From the NCBI GenBank assembly GCA_047459075.1, contig VSCH01000008.1, positions 20,564 to 84,563 of the forward strand: 64,000 nucleotides of DNA. The letters run 5' to 3'. Positions 1 to 8,100 of the stretch are shown here, one piece after another; the first letter of the stretch is position 1; each line of letters opens with the position of its first letter. Source of the stretch: ZC4RG19 sp017577565 (GTDB taxonomy: Bacteria; Actinomycetota; Acidimicrobiia; Acidimicrobiales; VFJN01). The translations under genes and the position numbers were made by a program. The notes under the pieces were generated by a model, which saw only the letters and a list, made by a program, of their open reading frames with translations, searched no databases and was not told the origin of the DNA.

Positions 1-887
1 ATGGCGACGAACATCCCCATCATCACCGACATGAGGATGACCGTGAAGTAGGTGAGGAACGCGACCAGCGAGCCCGCCGACATGTCGCCGGCGTCGACCC
101 GGATGCCGCCGAACCACAGCACGCCGACGCTGGACGCGTTCACGATCAGCAGCATCGTCGGGAAGATCACCGCCATCAGCCGCCCGGCGGCCAGCGACAC
201 GTCGGTGAGCTCGTCGTTCACCCGCTCGAAGCGGGCGACCTCCTCGGGCTCGCGCACGAAGGCCCGCACGACCCGGATGCCGGTGATCTGCTCGCGCAGC
301 ACGTCGTTGGCGCCGTCGATGCGGTCCTGCATGCGCCGGAACAGCGGCACCATGCGGCGCACGACCGAGCCGATGCTGAGGGCGAGCGCCGGCAGGCTGA
401 CGAGGAACAGCCACGACAGCCCGACGTCCTGGCGCACCGCGAGCACGATGCCGCCGAGGAACATGACCGGCGCCGAGACGGCCAGCGTGCAGGTCATGAC
501 GACGAGCATCTGCACCTGCTGGACGTCGTTGGTGATGCGGGTGATGAGCGACGGCGCGCCGAACAGGTTGACCTCGCGGGCCGAGAAGCTCGTCACCCGG
601 TGGAACAGCTCGTTGCGCACGTCGCGGCCGAAGCCCATCGCCACCCGGGCCCCGCACCAGACGGCCGCGACCGCGAACACCACCTGGACGAGCGTGACGC
701 CGAGCATGACGGCGCCGGTCGTGCGGATGTAGCCGTCGTCGCCGGGCAGGATGCCGTGGTCGATGATGTCGGCGTTGAGGGTGGGCAGGTAGAGGGTCGC
801 CAGCGCCTGCACGGCCTGCAGCACCACCACGGCCGCGAGCAGGCCGCGGTAGGGGCGCAGGTGGGACGCGAGCAGTCGGATCAGCAC
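1..887 (-). CDS. ABC exporter, permease-ATPase half-transporter (C-terminal part off the window)
   Basis: Membrane domain of a type I ABC exporter of the multidrug/lipid class, which moves substrates out of the cell using ATP. Translation starts at a GTG at 887 (VLIRLLASHLRPYRG) and runs off the left edge after 295 codons, so the nucleotide-binding domain is not seen. Six hydrophobic stretches fit the usual six-helix core, at about residues 15-33, 57-78, 127-149, 154-174, 237-260 and 272-294. The loops carry the family patterns GRDVRNELFHRV (87-98), TRITNDVQQVQ (116-126) and QITGIRVVRAF (200-210). Such half-transporters usually sit next to a partner half, which would lie further left. The substrate cannot be told. 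Confidence 0.9.
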   Translation of the reverse strand, partial: MLIRLLASHLRPYRGLLAAVVVLQAVQALATLYLPTLNADIIDHGILPGDDGYIRTTGAVMLGVTLVQVVFAVAAVWCGARVAMGFGRDVRNELFHRVTSFSAREVNLFGAPSLITRITNDVQQVQMLVVMTCTLAVSAPVMFLGGIVLAVRQDVGLSWLFLVSLPALALSIGSVVRRMVPLFRRMQDRIDGANDVLREQITGIRVVRAFVREPEEVARFERVNDELTDVSLAAGRLMAVIFPTMLLIVNASSVGVLWFGGIRVDAGDMSAGSLVAFLTYFTVILMSVMMGMFVA

Positions 888-959
888 GGGTGTCGGACGA
901 CGGTGGGGTCGGTGGGGCCCTAGACCCTACGGGACCGGTCCGGGGGCACCCCAACGGGG

Positions 960-987
960 TTGCGTTCCCCGGGGACGTGGCTATGGT
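960..987 (+). promoter_or_regulatory. candidate promoter for the mini-gene at 995
   Basis: TTGCGT (960-965), a 16-bp spacer and TATGGT (982-987) resemble a housekeeping -35/-10 pair. The start site would fall at about 994-995, exactly on the ATG at 995, which would make the transcript leaderless. This is inference from spacing only. The rest of the 383-bp stretch from 888 to 1270 holds the mini-gene and two hairpins listed separately. Confidence 0.35.
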
Positions 988-994
988 CGGCCCC

Positions 995-1096
995 ATGGCG
1001 ACGACCAGCCCTGCGTGCCGGGCCTTGCGGATCCCGGCGGCCGAGCGCCCCGCCTGCTGGTGGGCGCTGCTGGTCGGCGCCCCGCCGGGCGCCTGA
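995..1096 (+). CDS. possible leaderless 33-aa peptide (leader-peptide candidate)
   Basis: A 33-codon frame starting MATTSPACRALRIP and containing the tandem ACWWALLVG near its end. It has no Shine-Dalgarno sequence but sits at the predicted start point of a promoter-like element. A GC-rich hairpin follows its stop by 5 bp and a long perfect palindrome follows 38 bp later. A short ORF with Cys/Trp-Trp codons before a hairpin looks like an attenuation leader peptide, but the next gene is an unrecognised hypothetical. It could equally be chance. No family recognised. Confidence 0.25.
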   Translation: MATTSPACRALRIPAAERPACWWALLVGAPPGA

Positions 1097-1101
1097 TCCC
1101 C

Positions 1102-1117
1102 GGAGCCGCCCGGCTCC
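1102..1117 (+). terminator. hairpin after the mini-gene (terminator or attenuator)
   Basis: GGAGCC-GCCC-GGCTCC forms a 6-bp stem with a 4-nt loop, 5 bp after the mini-gene stop, followed by TTCCCCC rather than a T run. It could end or attenuate transcription from the promoter at 960. Confidence 0.35.
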
Positions 1118-1134
1118 TTCCCCCGTCCAGGTCA

Positions 1135-1183
1135 GTTCTGGCGTCTCCGGGCGCCCGTGACGGTGCCCGGCAGACGCCAGAAC
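1135..1183. repeat. 49-bp near-perfect palindrome
   Basis: The outer arms GTTCTGGCGTCT (1135-1146) and AGACGCCAGAAC (1172-1183) are perfect 12-bp inverted repeats. The inner arms CCGGGC (1147-1152) and GCCCGG (1165-1170) extend the stem, with only C1171 bulged and a few further pairs towards a small loop. It lies between the left-edge exporter and a small plus-strand gene. It may be a bidirectional terminator, a protein-binding palindrome, or one copy of a dispersed palindromic element. I did not notice another copy in this window. Confidence 0.7.
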
Positions 1184-1270
1184 GAGGGGGGCCTCCACGT
1201 CCGCATCTCGCTCCGGCCCGCGCCCCGGCGCCCGTCGCGCCGGGCGGTCGGGCCCCCGAGCCCCCGAGAG

Positions 1271-1714
1271 GTGACGACCGTCGTGACGACCGACCTCCGA
1301 CAACGTGCACCCCAGCGCGCCCCGGCCGACCGGGTCGCCGAGCCGCTGGTGGCCATCCTCGTCATCGGCCACTGGACCGGCCGGATCCTGCTCGCCGACG
1401 CGCGCACGGTGCGCGAGGCGACCGGCCCCGACCTGCCGGTCCGGCTGACGCCGACCCGTGACCGCCCCGCCGGCCGGCGCCCCGGCCCCGAGGCCGTCGA
1501 CGAGATCGTCGACCGGCTCACGGCCGCCGCCCGCGAGGTCGTGCCGCCCCGGGTGCCGCTGGTCCTCGCCGGCCACCCGCGCGCCGTCGACCGGGCCGCC
1601 GGCGACGAGCGGCTCCTCCCCCGCCTGGCGGCGACGATCCCCGGGCACCACGAGCACACGGCGCCCGCCGTCCTGCGCTCGCACGCGCTGCGGGTGCTGC
1701 GGCGGCGCTCCTAG
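1271..1714 (+). CDS. hypothetical protein
   Basis: A 147-codon frame from a GTG at 1271 (another in-frame GTG is at 1283). The product has a beta-strand-like start (VAILVIGHWTGRILLADA, about residues 22-39), a charged middle and an Arg-rich end. The segment VPLVLAGHPRAVDRA and the following helices recall the C-terminal part of bacterial relatives of peptide-release factor eRF1/Vms1, but the protein is much shorter and I would not assign it. Coding support comes from third-position GC bias and the lack of a better frame. The start is uncertain because no clear ribosome-binding site is visible. Confidence 0.45.
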   Translation: MTTVVTTDLRQRAPQRAPADRVAEPLVAILVIGHWTGRILLADARTVREATGPDLPVRLTPTRDRPAGRRPGPEAVDEIVDRLTAAAREVVPPRVPLVLAGHPRAVDRAAGDERLLPRLAATIPGHHEHTAPAVLRSHALRVLRRRS

Positions 1715-1773
1715 GGTTCGGGCCGGCCCGGCGGCGGGTACGCGGACCTGGCACGCGCGACCCGGGAGGCGCC

Positions 1774-1947
1774 ATGCCCGACGACCGCACGTCCGAGGAC
1801 CGCGACCGCGAGCGGGCGGAGGAGATCTACGAGGAGGTCGCCGCCGAGAACCCCGACCCGGTGACCCGGCGGGAGGCCGTCGAGGGCGAGCTCGAGGAGG
1901 AGGGGCTCGCCGACGAGGGCGAGGAGCTGGGCGAGCACATCGAGTGA
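1774..1947 (+). CDS. small acidic hypothetical protein (57 aa)
   Basis: ATG at 1774 preceded by a GGGAGG Shine-Dalgarno-like sequence 5 bp upstream. The product begins MPDDRTSEDRDRERAEEIYE and is strongly acidic, Glu/Asp/Arg-rich and without hydrophobic stretches. It is probably an elongated or disordered helical protein. Short charged proteins of this kind are common in actinobacteria and usually uncharacterised. No function is assigned. Confidence 0.6.
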   Translation: MPDDRTSEDRDRERAEEIYEEVAAENPDPVTRREAVEGELEEEGLADEGEELGEHIE

Positions 1948-2075
1948 CCGCGCCCGGGCGGGCGGCCGCCGCCGGCGGCGAGGATGGACCTTCGACCCTG
2001 GGCACGGGCCGCCGGGCGCGGTTACGGTGTCGGCAGCGCCGGCCGATCCCCAGCCCCGAGGCCGGTGAGGCGACC

Positions 2076-2576
2076 GTGATCCCTCTCCCCGCACCCCAGC
2101 CCGGCGGACCCGCCGCCCGGCGCGCCCCGGCCGAGCCACCCGACGAGGGCGCCCCGGCCCGTGCGGACCACACCGCCACCCACGCCGACCTGCTCGAGAC
2201 CGCCCGGCGGGCCGTGCGCGCCGCGGTCACCGCCGACCACGGCGCGCTGCGCCGGGAGCTCGCCCGCCTGCACGGCGACCTGGTCGAGCACATCGCCGCC
2301 GAGCACGAGGTCATGGCCGAGCTGCCCGGGGCCGCGCCCGCCCTCGTGCGCGACGGGGCGGACCGCCTGGTCGCGCTCGTCGCCGACCTGCTCGCGGCGC
2401 TCGAGGGCGACAGCGGCGACGAGGACGGCGACCGGACCTCGTACATCGCCGCGATGGTCGAGATCGACCGGACGATCCTGCGGCAGACGCGCCTCGAGAG
2501 CGCGCTGCTGGCCCGGCGCTCGCTCGTGCGCGGCCACCCGGCCGGCCGGGCCCGGGCCCGCCGGCAGGCGCGCTGA
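2076..2576 (+). CDS. hemerythrin-like (HHE) helical protein, tentative
   Basis: A 166-aa protein from a GTG at 2076 with GGTGAGG about 6 bp upstream. After a Pro/Ala-rich N-terminus (about 30 residues) it is helical, with His and Glu residues spaced as in HHE metal-binding helices: ADHGALRRELARLHGDL, then VEHIAAEHEVMAELP. HHE proteins bind iron, oxygen or NO. Helical content and the HxxxE-type pattern support this weakly; the full four-helix metal set cannot be confirmed by eye. The C-terminus is Arg-rich. The gene stands alone and faces the P450 gene tail to tail. Confidence 0.45.
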   Translation: MIPLPAPQPGGPAARRAPAEPPDEGAPARADHTATHADLLETARRAVRAAVTADHGALRRELARLHGDLVEHIAAEHEVMAELPGAAPALVRDGADRLVALVADLLAALEGDSGDEDGDRTSYIAAMVEIDRTILRQTRLESALLARRSLVRGHPAGRARARRQAR

Positions 2577-2582
2577 GGGCCG

Positions 2583-3788
2583 CTAGCGGTGGACGGCGAG
2601 CGGCAGGCGGCGGGGCCCCCGCACCTGCCCCGGTGACCAGACGACGGCGTCGGGGTCGGCCAGGGAGAAGTCGGGGAACCGGGCCAGCCAGGCCTCCAGC
2701 GCCACCCGCAGCTCCATGCGGGCGAGGTGCGAGCCGAGGCAGCGGTGGGGGCCGAGGCCGAAGGCCGCGTGGCGGTTCACCTCCCGGTCGATGACGACCT
2801 CGTCCGCGTCCTCGAACACCTCGGGGTCACGGTTGGCCGCCGGGAACGAGAGGAGGACCCAGTCGTCGGCCTTCATCTCGCAGCCCTTCCAGGTCATGTC
2901 CTCCTTGACCAGGCGGGCCATGGTGACCGGCGCGTAGGCCCGCAGCAGCTCCTCGATCGCGGTGGGCAGCAGCTCGGGCTCGGCGACGAGGCGCTCGCGG
3001 TCGGCGGGCGTCCGGGCCAGGTGCCACAGCGAGGCGCCGATGGCGCTCCAGGTCGTGTCGATGCCGGCCAGCAGGAGCAGCGCCATCGTGCCGACGACGT
3101 GGCGGGGCGTGAGCCGCTCGCCGTCCATCTCGGCTTCCAGCAGGTAGGAGGTCAGGTCGTCGCGCGGGTGGGCGACGTGGTCCTCGACCTGGGCCTCGAG
3201 GTAGCCGAACAGCGCCTGGACCTTCTCGAACCGCTCCTCGAGCGGGTCGTTGACGCCCTCGAGCACGTCGTGGACGAAGCGCCGGAACAGGTCGGCGTCC
3301 TGTCGGGGGAAGCCGAGCATGTCGGCGATGACCCGCACGGGGATGTGCTGCGCGTACTCGGCGGCGCCGTCGACGACGTCCCGGCCCTCGAGCCCGTCGA
3401 CGAGCTCCTCGCAGAAGGCCCGCGTCCCCGGCTCCAGCTTGGCGATCGCCTGGGGCGAGAAGGCCGGCAGCAGGACGCGCCGGGCGCCGTGGTGGAACGG
3501 CGGGTCGGAGGAGATCGGCGGCGCGACCCCGATCGGGGCGATGTCCCGGGGCGGCCGGGTGTGGCCCACGACGACCGTGCGGGAGCTGAAGTGCTCGGTG
3601 TCGTAGGCGATGGCGGCGACGTCCTCGTGGCGGACCGGCATCCAGGCGCCGCCGTAGCGCTCGGTGTGGGCCACCGGGCAGCGGCGGCGCAGGTCCTCGA
3701 TGATCGGGTAGGGGTCGGCGACCCACTCGGCGCCGTGGTGGTCGAAGTCGGTGGCGTAGTCGGCGACCGGGCGCACGGCCTCGCTCAT
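2583..3788 (-). CDS. cytochrome P450
   Basis: A 401-aa soluble P450 that would hydroxylate a small organic substrate using electrons from the adjacent ferredoxin. Visible hallmarks are the I-helix oxygen-activation motif AGIDTT (241-246), the K-helix ExxR pair E280/R283, and the haem loop FGLGPHRCLG with the thiolate ligand Cys350. Length and the lack of a membrane anchor are normal for bacterial P450s. The ATG at 3788 overlaps the ferredoxin stop (ATGA), so the two are translationally coupled behind the TetR gene. The substrate is unknown. Confidence 0.95.
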   Translation of the reverse strand: MSEAVRPVADYATDFDHHGAEWVADPYPIIEDLRRRCPVAHTERYGGAWMPVRHEDVAAIAYDTEHFSSRTVVVGHTRPPRDIAPIGVAPPISSDPPFHHGARRVLLPAFSPQAIAKLEPGTRAFCEELVDGLEGRDVVDGAAEYAQHIPVRVIADMLGFPRQDADLFRRFVHDVLEGVNDPLEERFEKVQALFGYLEAQVEDHVAHPRDDLTSYLLEAEMDGERLTPRHVVGTMALLLLAGIDTTWSAIGASLWHLARTPADRERLVAEPELLPTAIEELLRAYAPVTMARLVKEDMTWKGCEMKADDWVLLSFPAANRDPEVFEDADEVVIDREVNRHAAFGLGPHRCLGSHLARMELRVALEAWLARFPDFSLADPDAVVWSPGQVRGPRRLPLAVHR

Positions 3789-3985
3789 GCCTCCTCCTCG
3801 ATGACGACGGCCTGCTCGGGGCAGTTGAGGGCGGCCCGCCGGGCGGCGTCCTCCTGGCCGGGGGTCACGACCCCGTCGCCGACGACGACGCCGTCGCCGA
3901 TGTCGTCCGGCTGGAACAGCTCGGGGGCCAGGCTGTAGCAGCGGCCGTGGCCCTGGCAGCGGTCCCGGTCGATGCGCACCCTCAC
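3785..3985 (-). CDS. ferredoxin, single cluster (CxxHxxC type)
   Basis: A 66-aa ferredoxin, the likely electron donor to the P450. It starts with VRVRIDRDRCQGHGRC. Ligands are Cys10, His13 (in place of the usual second Cys) and Cys16, then Cys55-Pro56 near the C-terminus. This CxxHxxC...CP pattern is typical of actinobacterial P450 ferredoxins with a single 3Fe-4S or 4Fe-4S cluster. The GTG start at 3985 overlaps the TetR stop (GTGA) and its own stop overlaps the P450 start (ATGA), which fixes the start and shows a tight three-gene operon. Confidence 0.93.
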   Translation of the reverse strand: MRVRIDRDRCQGHGRCYSLAPELFQPDDIGDGVVVGDGVVTPGQEDAARRAALNCPEQAVVIEEEA

Positions 3986-4599
3986 GGTCGTCCTCCGTCG
4001 CGGTCGGGCCCGGCGGGGCGGAGGGCCTCGCCGAGGCGTTCGATCAGCCGCTCCCACTCGCCGGGGGCGATGGGGTCGAGGCCCGCGGCCGGCAGCAGCA
4101 CCGACCCGAACAGCAGCATCAGGCAGTAGCGGGCGAGGGCCTCGGGGGAGATGTCGGGGTCGACGGCCCCCTCCGCCTGCCCGGTGCGGATGAGGTCGGC
4201 CAGCCAGGCGCACCGGTCGCCGACGTGCTCGTGCACCGTGCGGGCGACCTCGGGGTCGCGCCGGGCGGCGACGAGGGCCTCGATGACCAGCGAGCCGTGG
4301 TCGGGCGGTCGCTGGGTGAGGCCCTGGCCGATGGTGACGAGCAGGTCGACGACCGAGTGCCCGGGCTCGTCGAGGAACAGGGCGGCCAGGTGGTTGGGCC
4401 CGTGGTCGCGCAGGGCGGCGGCCAGCAGCTCGGTCTTCGACTCGAAGTGGCTGTAGAGCGCGCCGTTGCTCACGCCCGCGGCCCGGGCGATGTCGGCCAC
4501 CCGGGTGCCCTCGAAGCCCTGGCGCTGGAACTCGGCCGCGGCCGCCTGCAGGAGGCGGGCGCGGGTCTGCTCGGGCGTGACGCCGGCGGTGCGGGCCAT
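3982..4599 (-). CDS. TetR/AcrR-family transcriptional regulator
   Basis: A 205-aa repressor-type regulator and first gene of the TetR-ferredoxin-P450 operon. The N-terminal DNA-binding domain (about residues 10-60) has the family helix-turn-helix VADIARAAGVSNGALYSHFESKTELL. The C-terminal helical half would bind an effector, perhaps the P450 substrate or product. I chose the ATG at 4599 because a TGAA-N6-TTCA inverted repeat lies just upstream, suiting autoregulation. The stop overlaps the ferredoxin GTG. Confidence 0.9.
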   Translation of the reverse strand: MARTAGVTPEQTRARLLQAAAAEFQRQGFEGTRVADIARAAGVSNGALYSHFESKTELLAAALRDHGPNHLAALFLDEPGHSVVDLLVTIGQGLTQRPPDHGSLVIEALVAARRDPEVARTVHEHVGDRCAWLADLIRTGQAEGAVDPDISPEALARYCLMLLFGSVLLPAAGLDPIAPGEWERLIERLGEALRPAGPDRDGGRP

Positions 4600-4607
4600 G
4601 GCGTCAT

Positions 4608-4621
4608 TGAAAGACCGTTCA
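4608..4621. promoter_or_regulatory. candidate TetR operator (TGAA-N6-TTCA)
   Basis: TGAA (4608-4611), AGACCG, TTCA (4618-4621), 9 bp upstream of the TetR start and inside an AT-richer patch. The same TGAA-N6-TTCA or CGAA-N6-TTCA architecture occurs at 34613 and 52932. Autoregulation by the adjacent TetR protein is inferred. Confidence 0.45.
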
Positions 4622-4710
4622 TTCAGTGCGGTCAAGCGCCTCGGGGCACGGTTCAGCGGGCGGCCGGCGGGGTACCCGGTCCGCCGAGCTTCGCCATCCG
4701 AGGAGGCACC

Positions 4711-5091
4711 ATGCTGGCCACGACCGCCGAGACGATCGACATCGTCGACCTCGCCAAGGAGAACGACGCCTTCCGCCGCGAGGTCATCACGGGGAAGCAC
4801 ACCCAGGTCGTCCTCATGACGCTCCAGCCCGGCGAGGAGATCGGCGAGGAGGTCCACGAGGAGCACGACCAGACCCTCGTGTTCGTGGAGGGCGAGGGCG
4901 AGGCCATCCTCGAGGGCCAGGCCGGTCCCGTGACGGCCGGCGACCTCACCTTCGTGCCGGCGGGGACCCGCCACAACTTCCGCAACACGGGCTCGGGCCC
5001 GCTGCGCCTCTACACCATCTACGGCCCGCCCGACCACGAGCCGGGCACGGTCCACCAGACGAAGGCCGACGCCGAGGCCGCCGAGCACTGA
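4711..5091 (+). CDS. cupin-domain protein
   Basis: A 126-aa single-domain cupin. The metal-site motifs are visible: VHEEHDQTLVFVEGEGE (cupin motif 1 with two His and a Glu) and PAGTRHNFRN (motif 2 with His). Cupins of this size are often metal-binding enzymes or small-molecule binders; the specific function is unknown. The ATG at 4711 has an AGGAGG ribosome-binding site 4 bp upstream. The gene is divergent from the TetR-P450 operon and may share its control region. Confidence 0.85.
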   Translation: MLATTAETIDIVDLAKENDAFRREVITGKHTQVVLMTLQPGEEIGEEVHEEHDQTLVFVEGEGEAILEGQAGPVTAGDLTFVPAGTRHNFRNTGSGPLRLYTIYGPPDHEPGTVHQTKADAEAAEH

Positions 5092-5121
5092 GCGGCCGGC
5101 GGGCCGCCCGCCGCCGGCCGT
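5092..5121. terminator. bidirectional terminator between cupin and putA
   Basis: CGGCCGGCGGG (5093-5103), loop CCG, then CCCGCCG-C-CGGCCG (5107-5120) form a very stable GC stem with one bulge. It fills the whole gap between the convergent stops at 5091 and 5122. Confidence 0.6.
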
Positions 5122-8100
5122 TCAGCGGTGCTCGGGCGGCAGGTGGCCGAACCGGTGCAGCGTCCGCGAGATCGCCTGCTCGCGCAGGAGCCCCAGCAGC
5201 TCGCGCCGGCCGGTGGCGAGCACGGGGCCGGCGAGCGCCGTCACCCCCTCGACCGTGGCCAGGTCGCGGGTCAGCGCCGGCGCCTCGCGGTCCCCGACCA
5301 GGCGGACCCGGCCGCCCCGCACGCCGCCGGCGCGGGCCCGGGCCGCGAACTGCTCGGCCGTCTCCACCGCCTCGACGAGGGCGTCGACCCGCGGGGCCGC
5401 CAGGCGCGGGGCCAGCGCCGGGGCGAGGCTGAGCCGCAGCGGCGTGCCGGTCAGCTCGGCGGCCAGCACGAGCCGCAGCACCTCGACCGGGCGGGCGTCC
5501 TCGCCGGCCCGCACGACCAGCCGGGGCACCGGGCGGTAGCGCAGGACGTTGCGCTCGACCGCCAGGCCGGTGCGGTCGAGCGCCCGGCCCAGCTCGTCGG
5601 CCCACGCCGCGGCGTCCGAGCCGGCGGCCGCCTCCAGCCAGGCCCGCTCGTCGTCGCCGGCGGCGAGCGGCGCCAGCTCGGCCAGCGCCCGGGCCACCCG
5701 GGGCGGCGGGGCCTGGCGCCGGGCCGGCAGCCCCGCCGGCGACCAGGTGCCCAGCTGGGCGACGTAGTTCGGCCCGCCGGCCTTGGCCCCCGGGCCGACC
5801 ACCGAGTCCTTCCAGCCGCCGAACGGCTGCCGCTGCACGATCGCCCCGGTGATGTGGCGGTTGACGTAGGCGTTGCCGACCTCGACCCGCTCGAGCCAGT
5901 GCTCGATCTCGTCCTCGTCGAGCGAGTGGAGCCCGCCGGTCAGCCCGAAGGCGGTGGCGTTCTGCAGCTCGATCGCCTCGTCCAGCGTCGCCGCCCGCAT
6001 GATCCCGAGGACGGGGCCGAAGCACTCGGTCAGGTGGAAGAACGAGCCCGGGGCCACGCCCTCCTTCAGCCCGGGTGACCACAGGCGGCCGCTGTCGTCG
6101 AGCGGCCGGGGCTCGACGAGCCACGACTCCCCCGGGTCCAGCCGGGTGAGCGCCCGGGCGAGCTTGCCGGTCGGCGGCTCGATGACCGGACCCATCGTGG
6201 CGCCGAGGTCGTCGGGCCAGCCGACCCGCAGCGACCGCACGGCGTCGACGAGCTGGCGGCGCAGGCGCTCCGAGCGGCCCGCCGAGCCCACCAGGATCAG
6301 CAGCGACGCCGCCGAGCACTTCTGGCCCGCGTGGCCGAAGGCGCTGCGGACGACGTCGGCCACGGCCAGGTCGTAGTCGGCGGCGGGCGTCACGACGACG
6401 GCGTTCTTGCCCGACGTCTCGGCGATGACCCGCGGCCCGCCCGGGCGGTCGGCGCGCCAGCCGCTGAACAGCCGGGCCGTCTCGATCGACCCGGTGAGCA
6501 GGACGGTGTCGGCGTCAGGGTGCGACACCAGCGCCCGGCCGGTCTCGCCCTCGTCGGTGCGGACGACCTGCAGCACCTCCCGGGGCACGCCGGCCTCGGC
6601 CAGGGCGGCGTGCACCGCCCCCGCCGCCACCTCGGTGCAGGCGGGGACGGCCGGGGCCGGCTTGACGACGACCGCCGAGCCGGCGGCCAGCGCGGCGAGC
6701 ACCGACCCCATGGGGATGGCGACCGGGAAGTTCCACGGCGGGGTCACGACCGTCACCCGCGACGGCGTGAAGCGGGCGCCGTCGGTGGCCGGGTGGCCGG
6801 CGGCCGGGTCGAGCTCGGCGGCCCGGTCGGCGTAGTAGCGGGCGAAGTCGACCGCCTCGGAGACCTCGGGGTCGGCCTCCCCGATCACCTTGCCGCCCTC
6901 GCGGGCCATGACCGTCACCAGCTCGCCCCGCCGGGCCTCCAGCTCGTCCGCGGCCCGGCGCAGCACCGCGGCGCGATCCGCGGCCGGCAGCGCGGCCCAC
7001 GCCGCCTGGGCCTCGCCGGCGGCGGCGACGACCTCGTCGACCTCGGCCGGCGACCCCAGCACCGGCGAGGTCGGCGCCGGGGCGGGGGCCGCCACCCGCT
7101 CGGCGGCCCAGGCCCGCACCTCGGGCAGCGCCGGGTCGGAGTCGGTCGTGTTGGCGAACCGCGGCGGGGCCGGCGGGCGGTCGCTGCGGCGACGGCGGTC
7201 GGTCGGGACGGTCGCCATGGCGGCCACCGAGGCCCGGAAGCGCGCCTCCTGGTCGCCGACGGCGGACGGGCCCTCGGTGAACAGCGCGTGGAGGAAGTTG
7301 TGGGGCTGGGCGTTCTCCTCCAGCCGGCGCACGAGGTAGGAGATGGCGACGTCGAAGTCCTCGGGCGCCACCACCGGCGTGTACAGCAGCACGCCGCCGA
7401 CGTCCGCGCCGACGGCCCGGGCCTGGGCCGGGGCCATGCCCTGGAGCATCTCGACGTCCATCGACGCGGTGACGCCCCGGGCCTGCGCCAGCAGGTGGGC
7501 GAGGGCCACGTCGTAGAGGTTGTGGGAGGCGACGCCGACCCGGACCCGGCCGGCCAGCTCGGGCCTCAGCGCCCGCTCGACGAGCCGCAGGTAGTTGGCG
7601 TCGACCTCCGCCTTGCTGCCGTAGGGGGCCTGCTCCCAACCCCGCAGCTCGGCCTCGACCCGCTCCATCGACAGGTTGGCGCCCTTGACCAGCCGCACCT
7701 TGATGCCGGCGCCACCGCGGGCCACCCGGTCGGTGGCGAACGCCGCCAGCCGCTCGAAGGCGTCGACCGAGTCGGGCAGGTAGGCCTGCAGCGCGATGCC
7801 CGCCTCGAGGTCCCGCAGCTCGGGCTCGTCGAGCAGGGTCGTGAACACCTCGAGCGTGAGGTGGAGGTCGCGGTACTCCTCCATGTCGAGGTTCACGAAC
7901 GCCCGGGGCGAGCGCTCGCGGGCCGCCTCGTAGAGCGGGCGCAGCCGCTCGACGACCCGGGCGACCGTGCCCGGGGTGTCCCACGGCGAGATCTGGGACA
8001 CGAGCGAGGAGACCTTGATGGAGACGTGGTCGACGTCCTCCCGCCGGAGCAGGTCGAGCGTGCGCTCGGCCCGGCGGGCGGCCTCCCGCTCCCCCAGCAC

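Noticed and set aside
52..732. Plus-strand frame opposite the left-edge exporter
   Set aside because: Ser/Thr/Arg-rich shadow of the transporter gene, which has clear membrane helices and family motifs.
920..2446. 508-codon minus-strand frame over the first small genes
   Set aside because: Arg/Pro/Ser/Gly-rich low-complexity translation, no motif, and no ribosome-binding site; the short plus-strand genes fit better.
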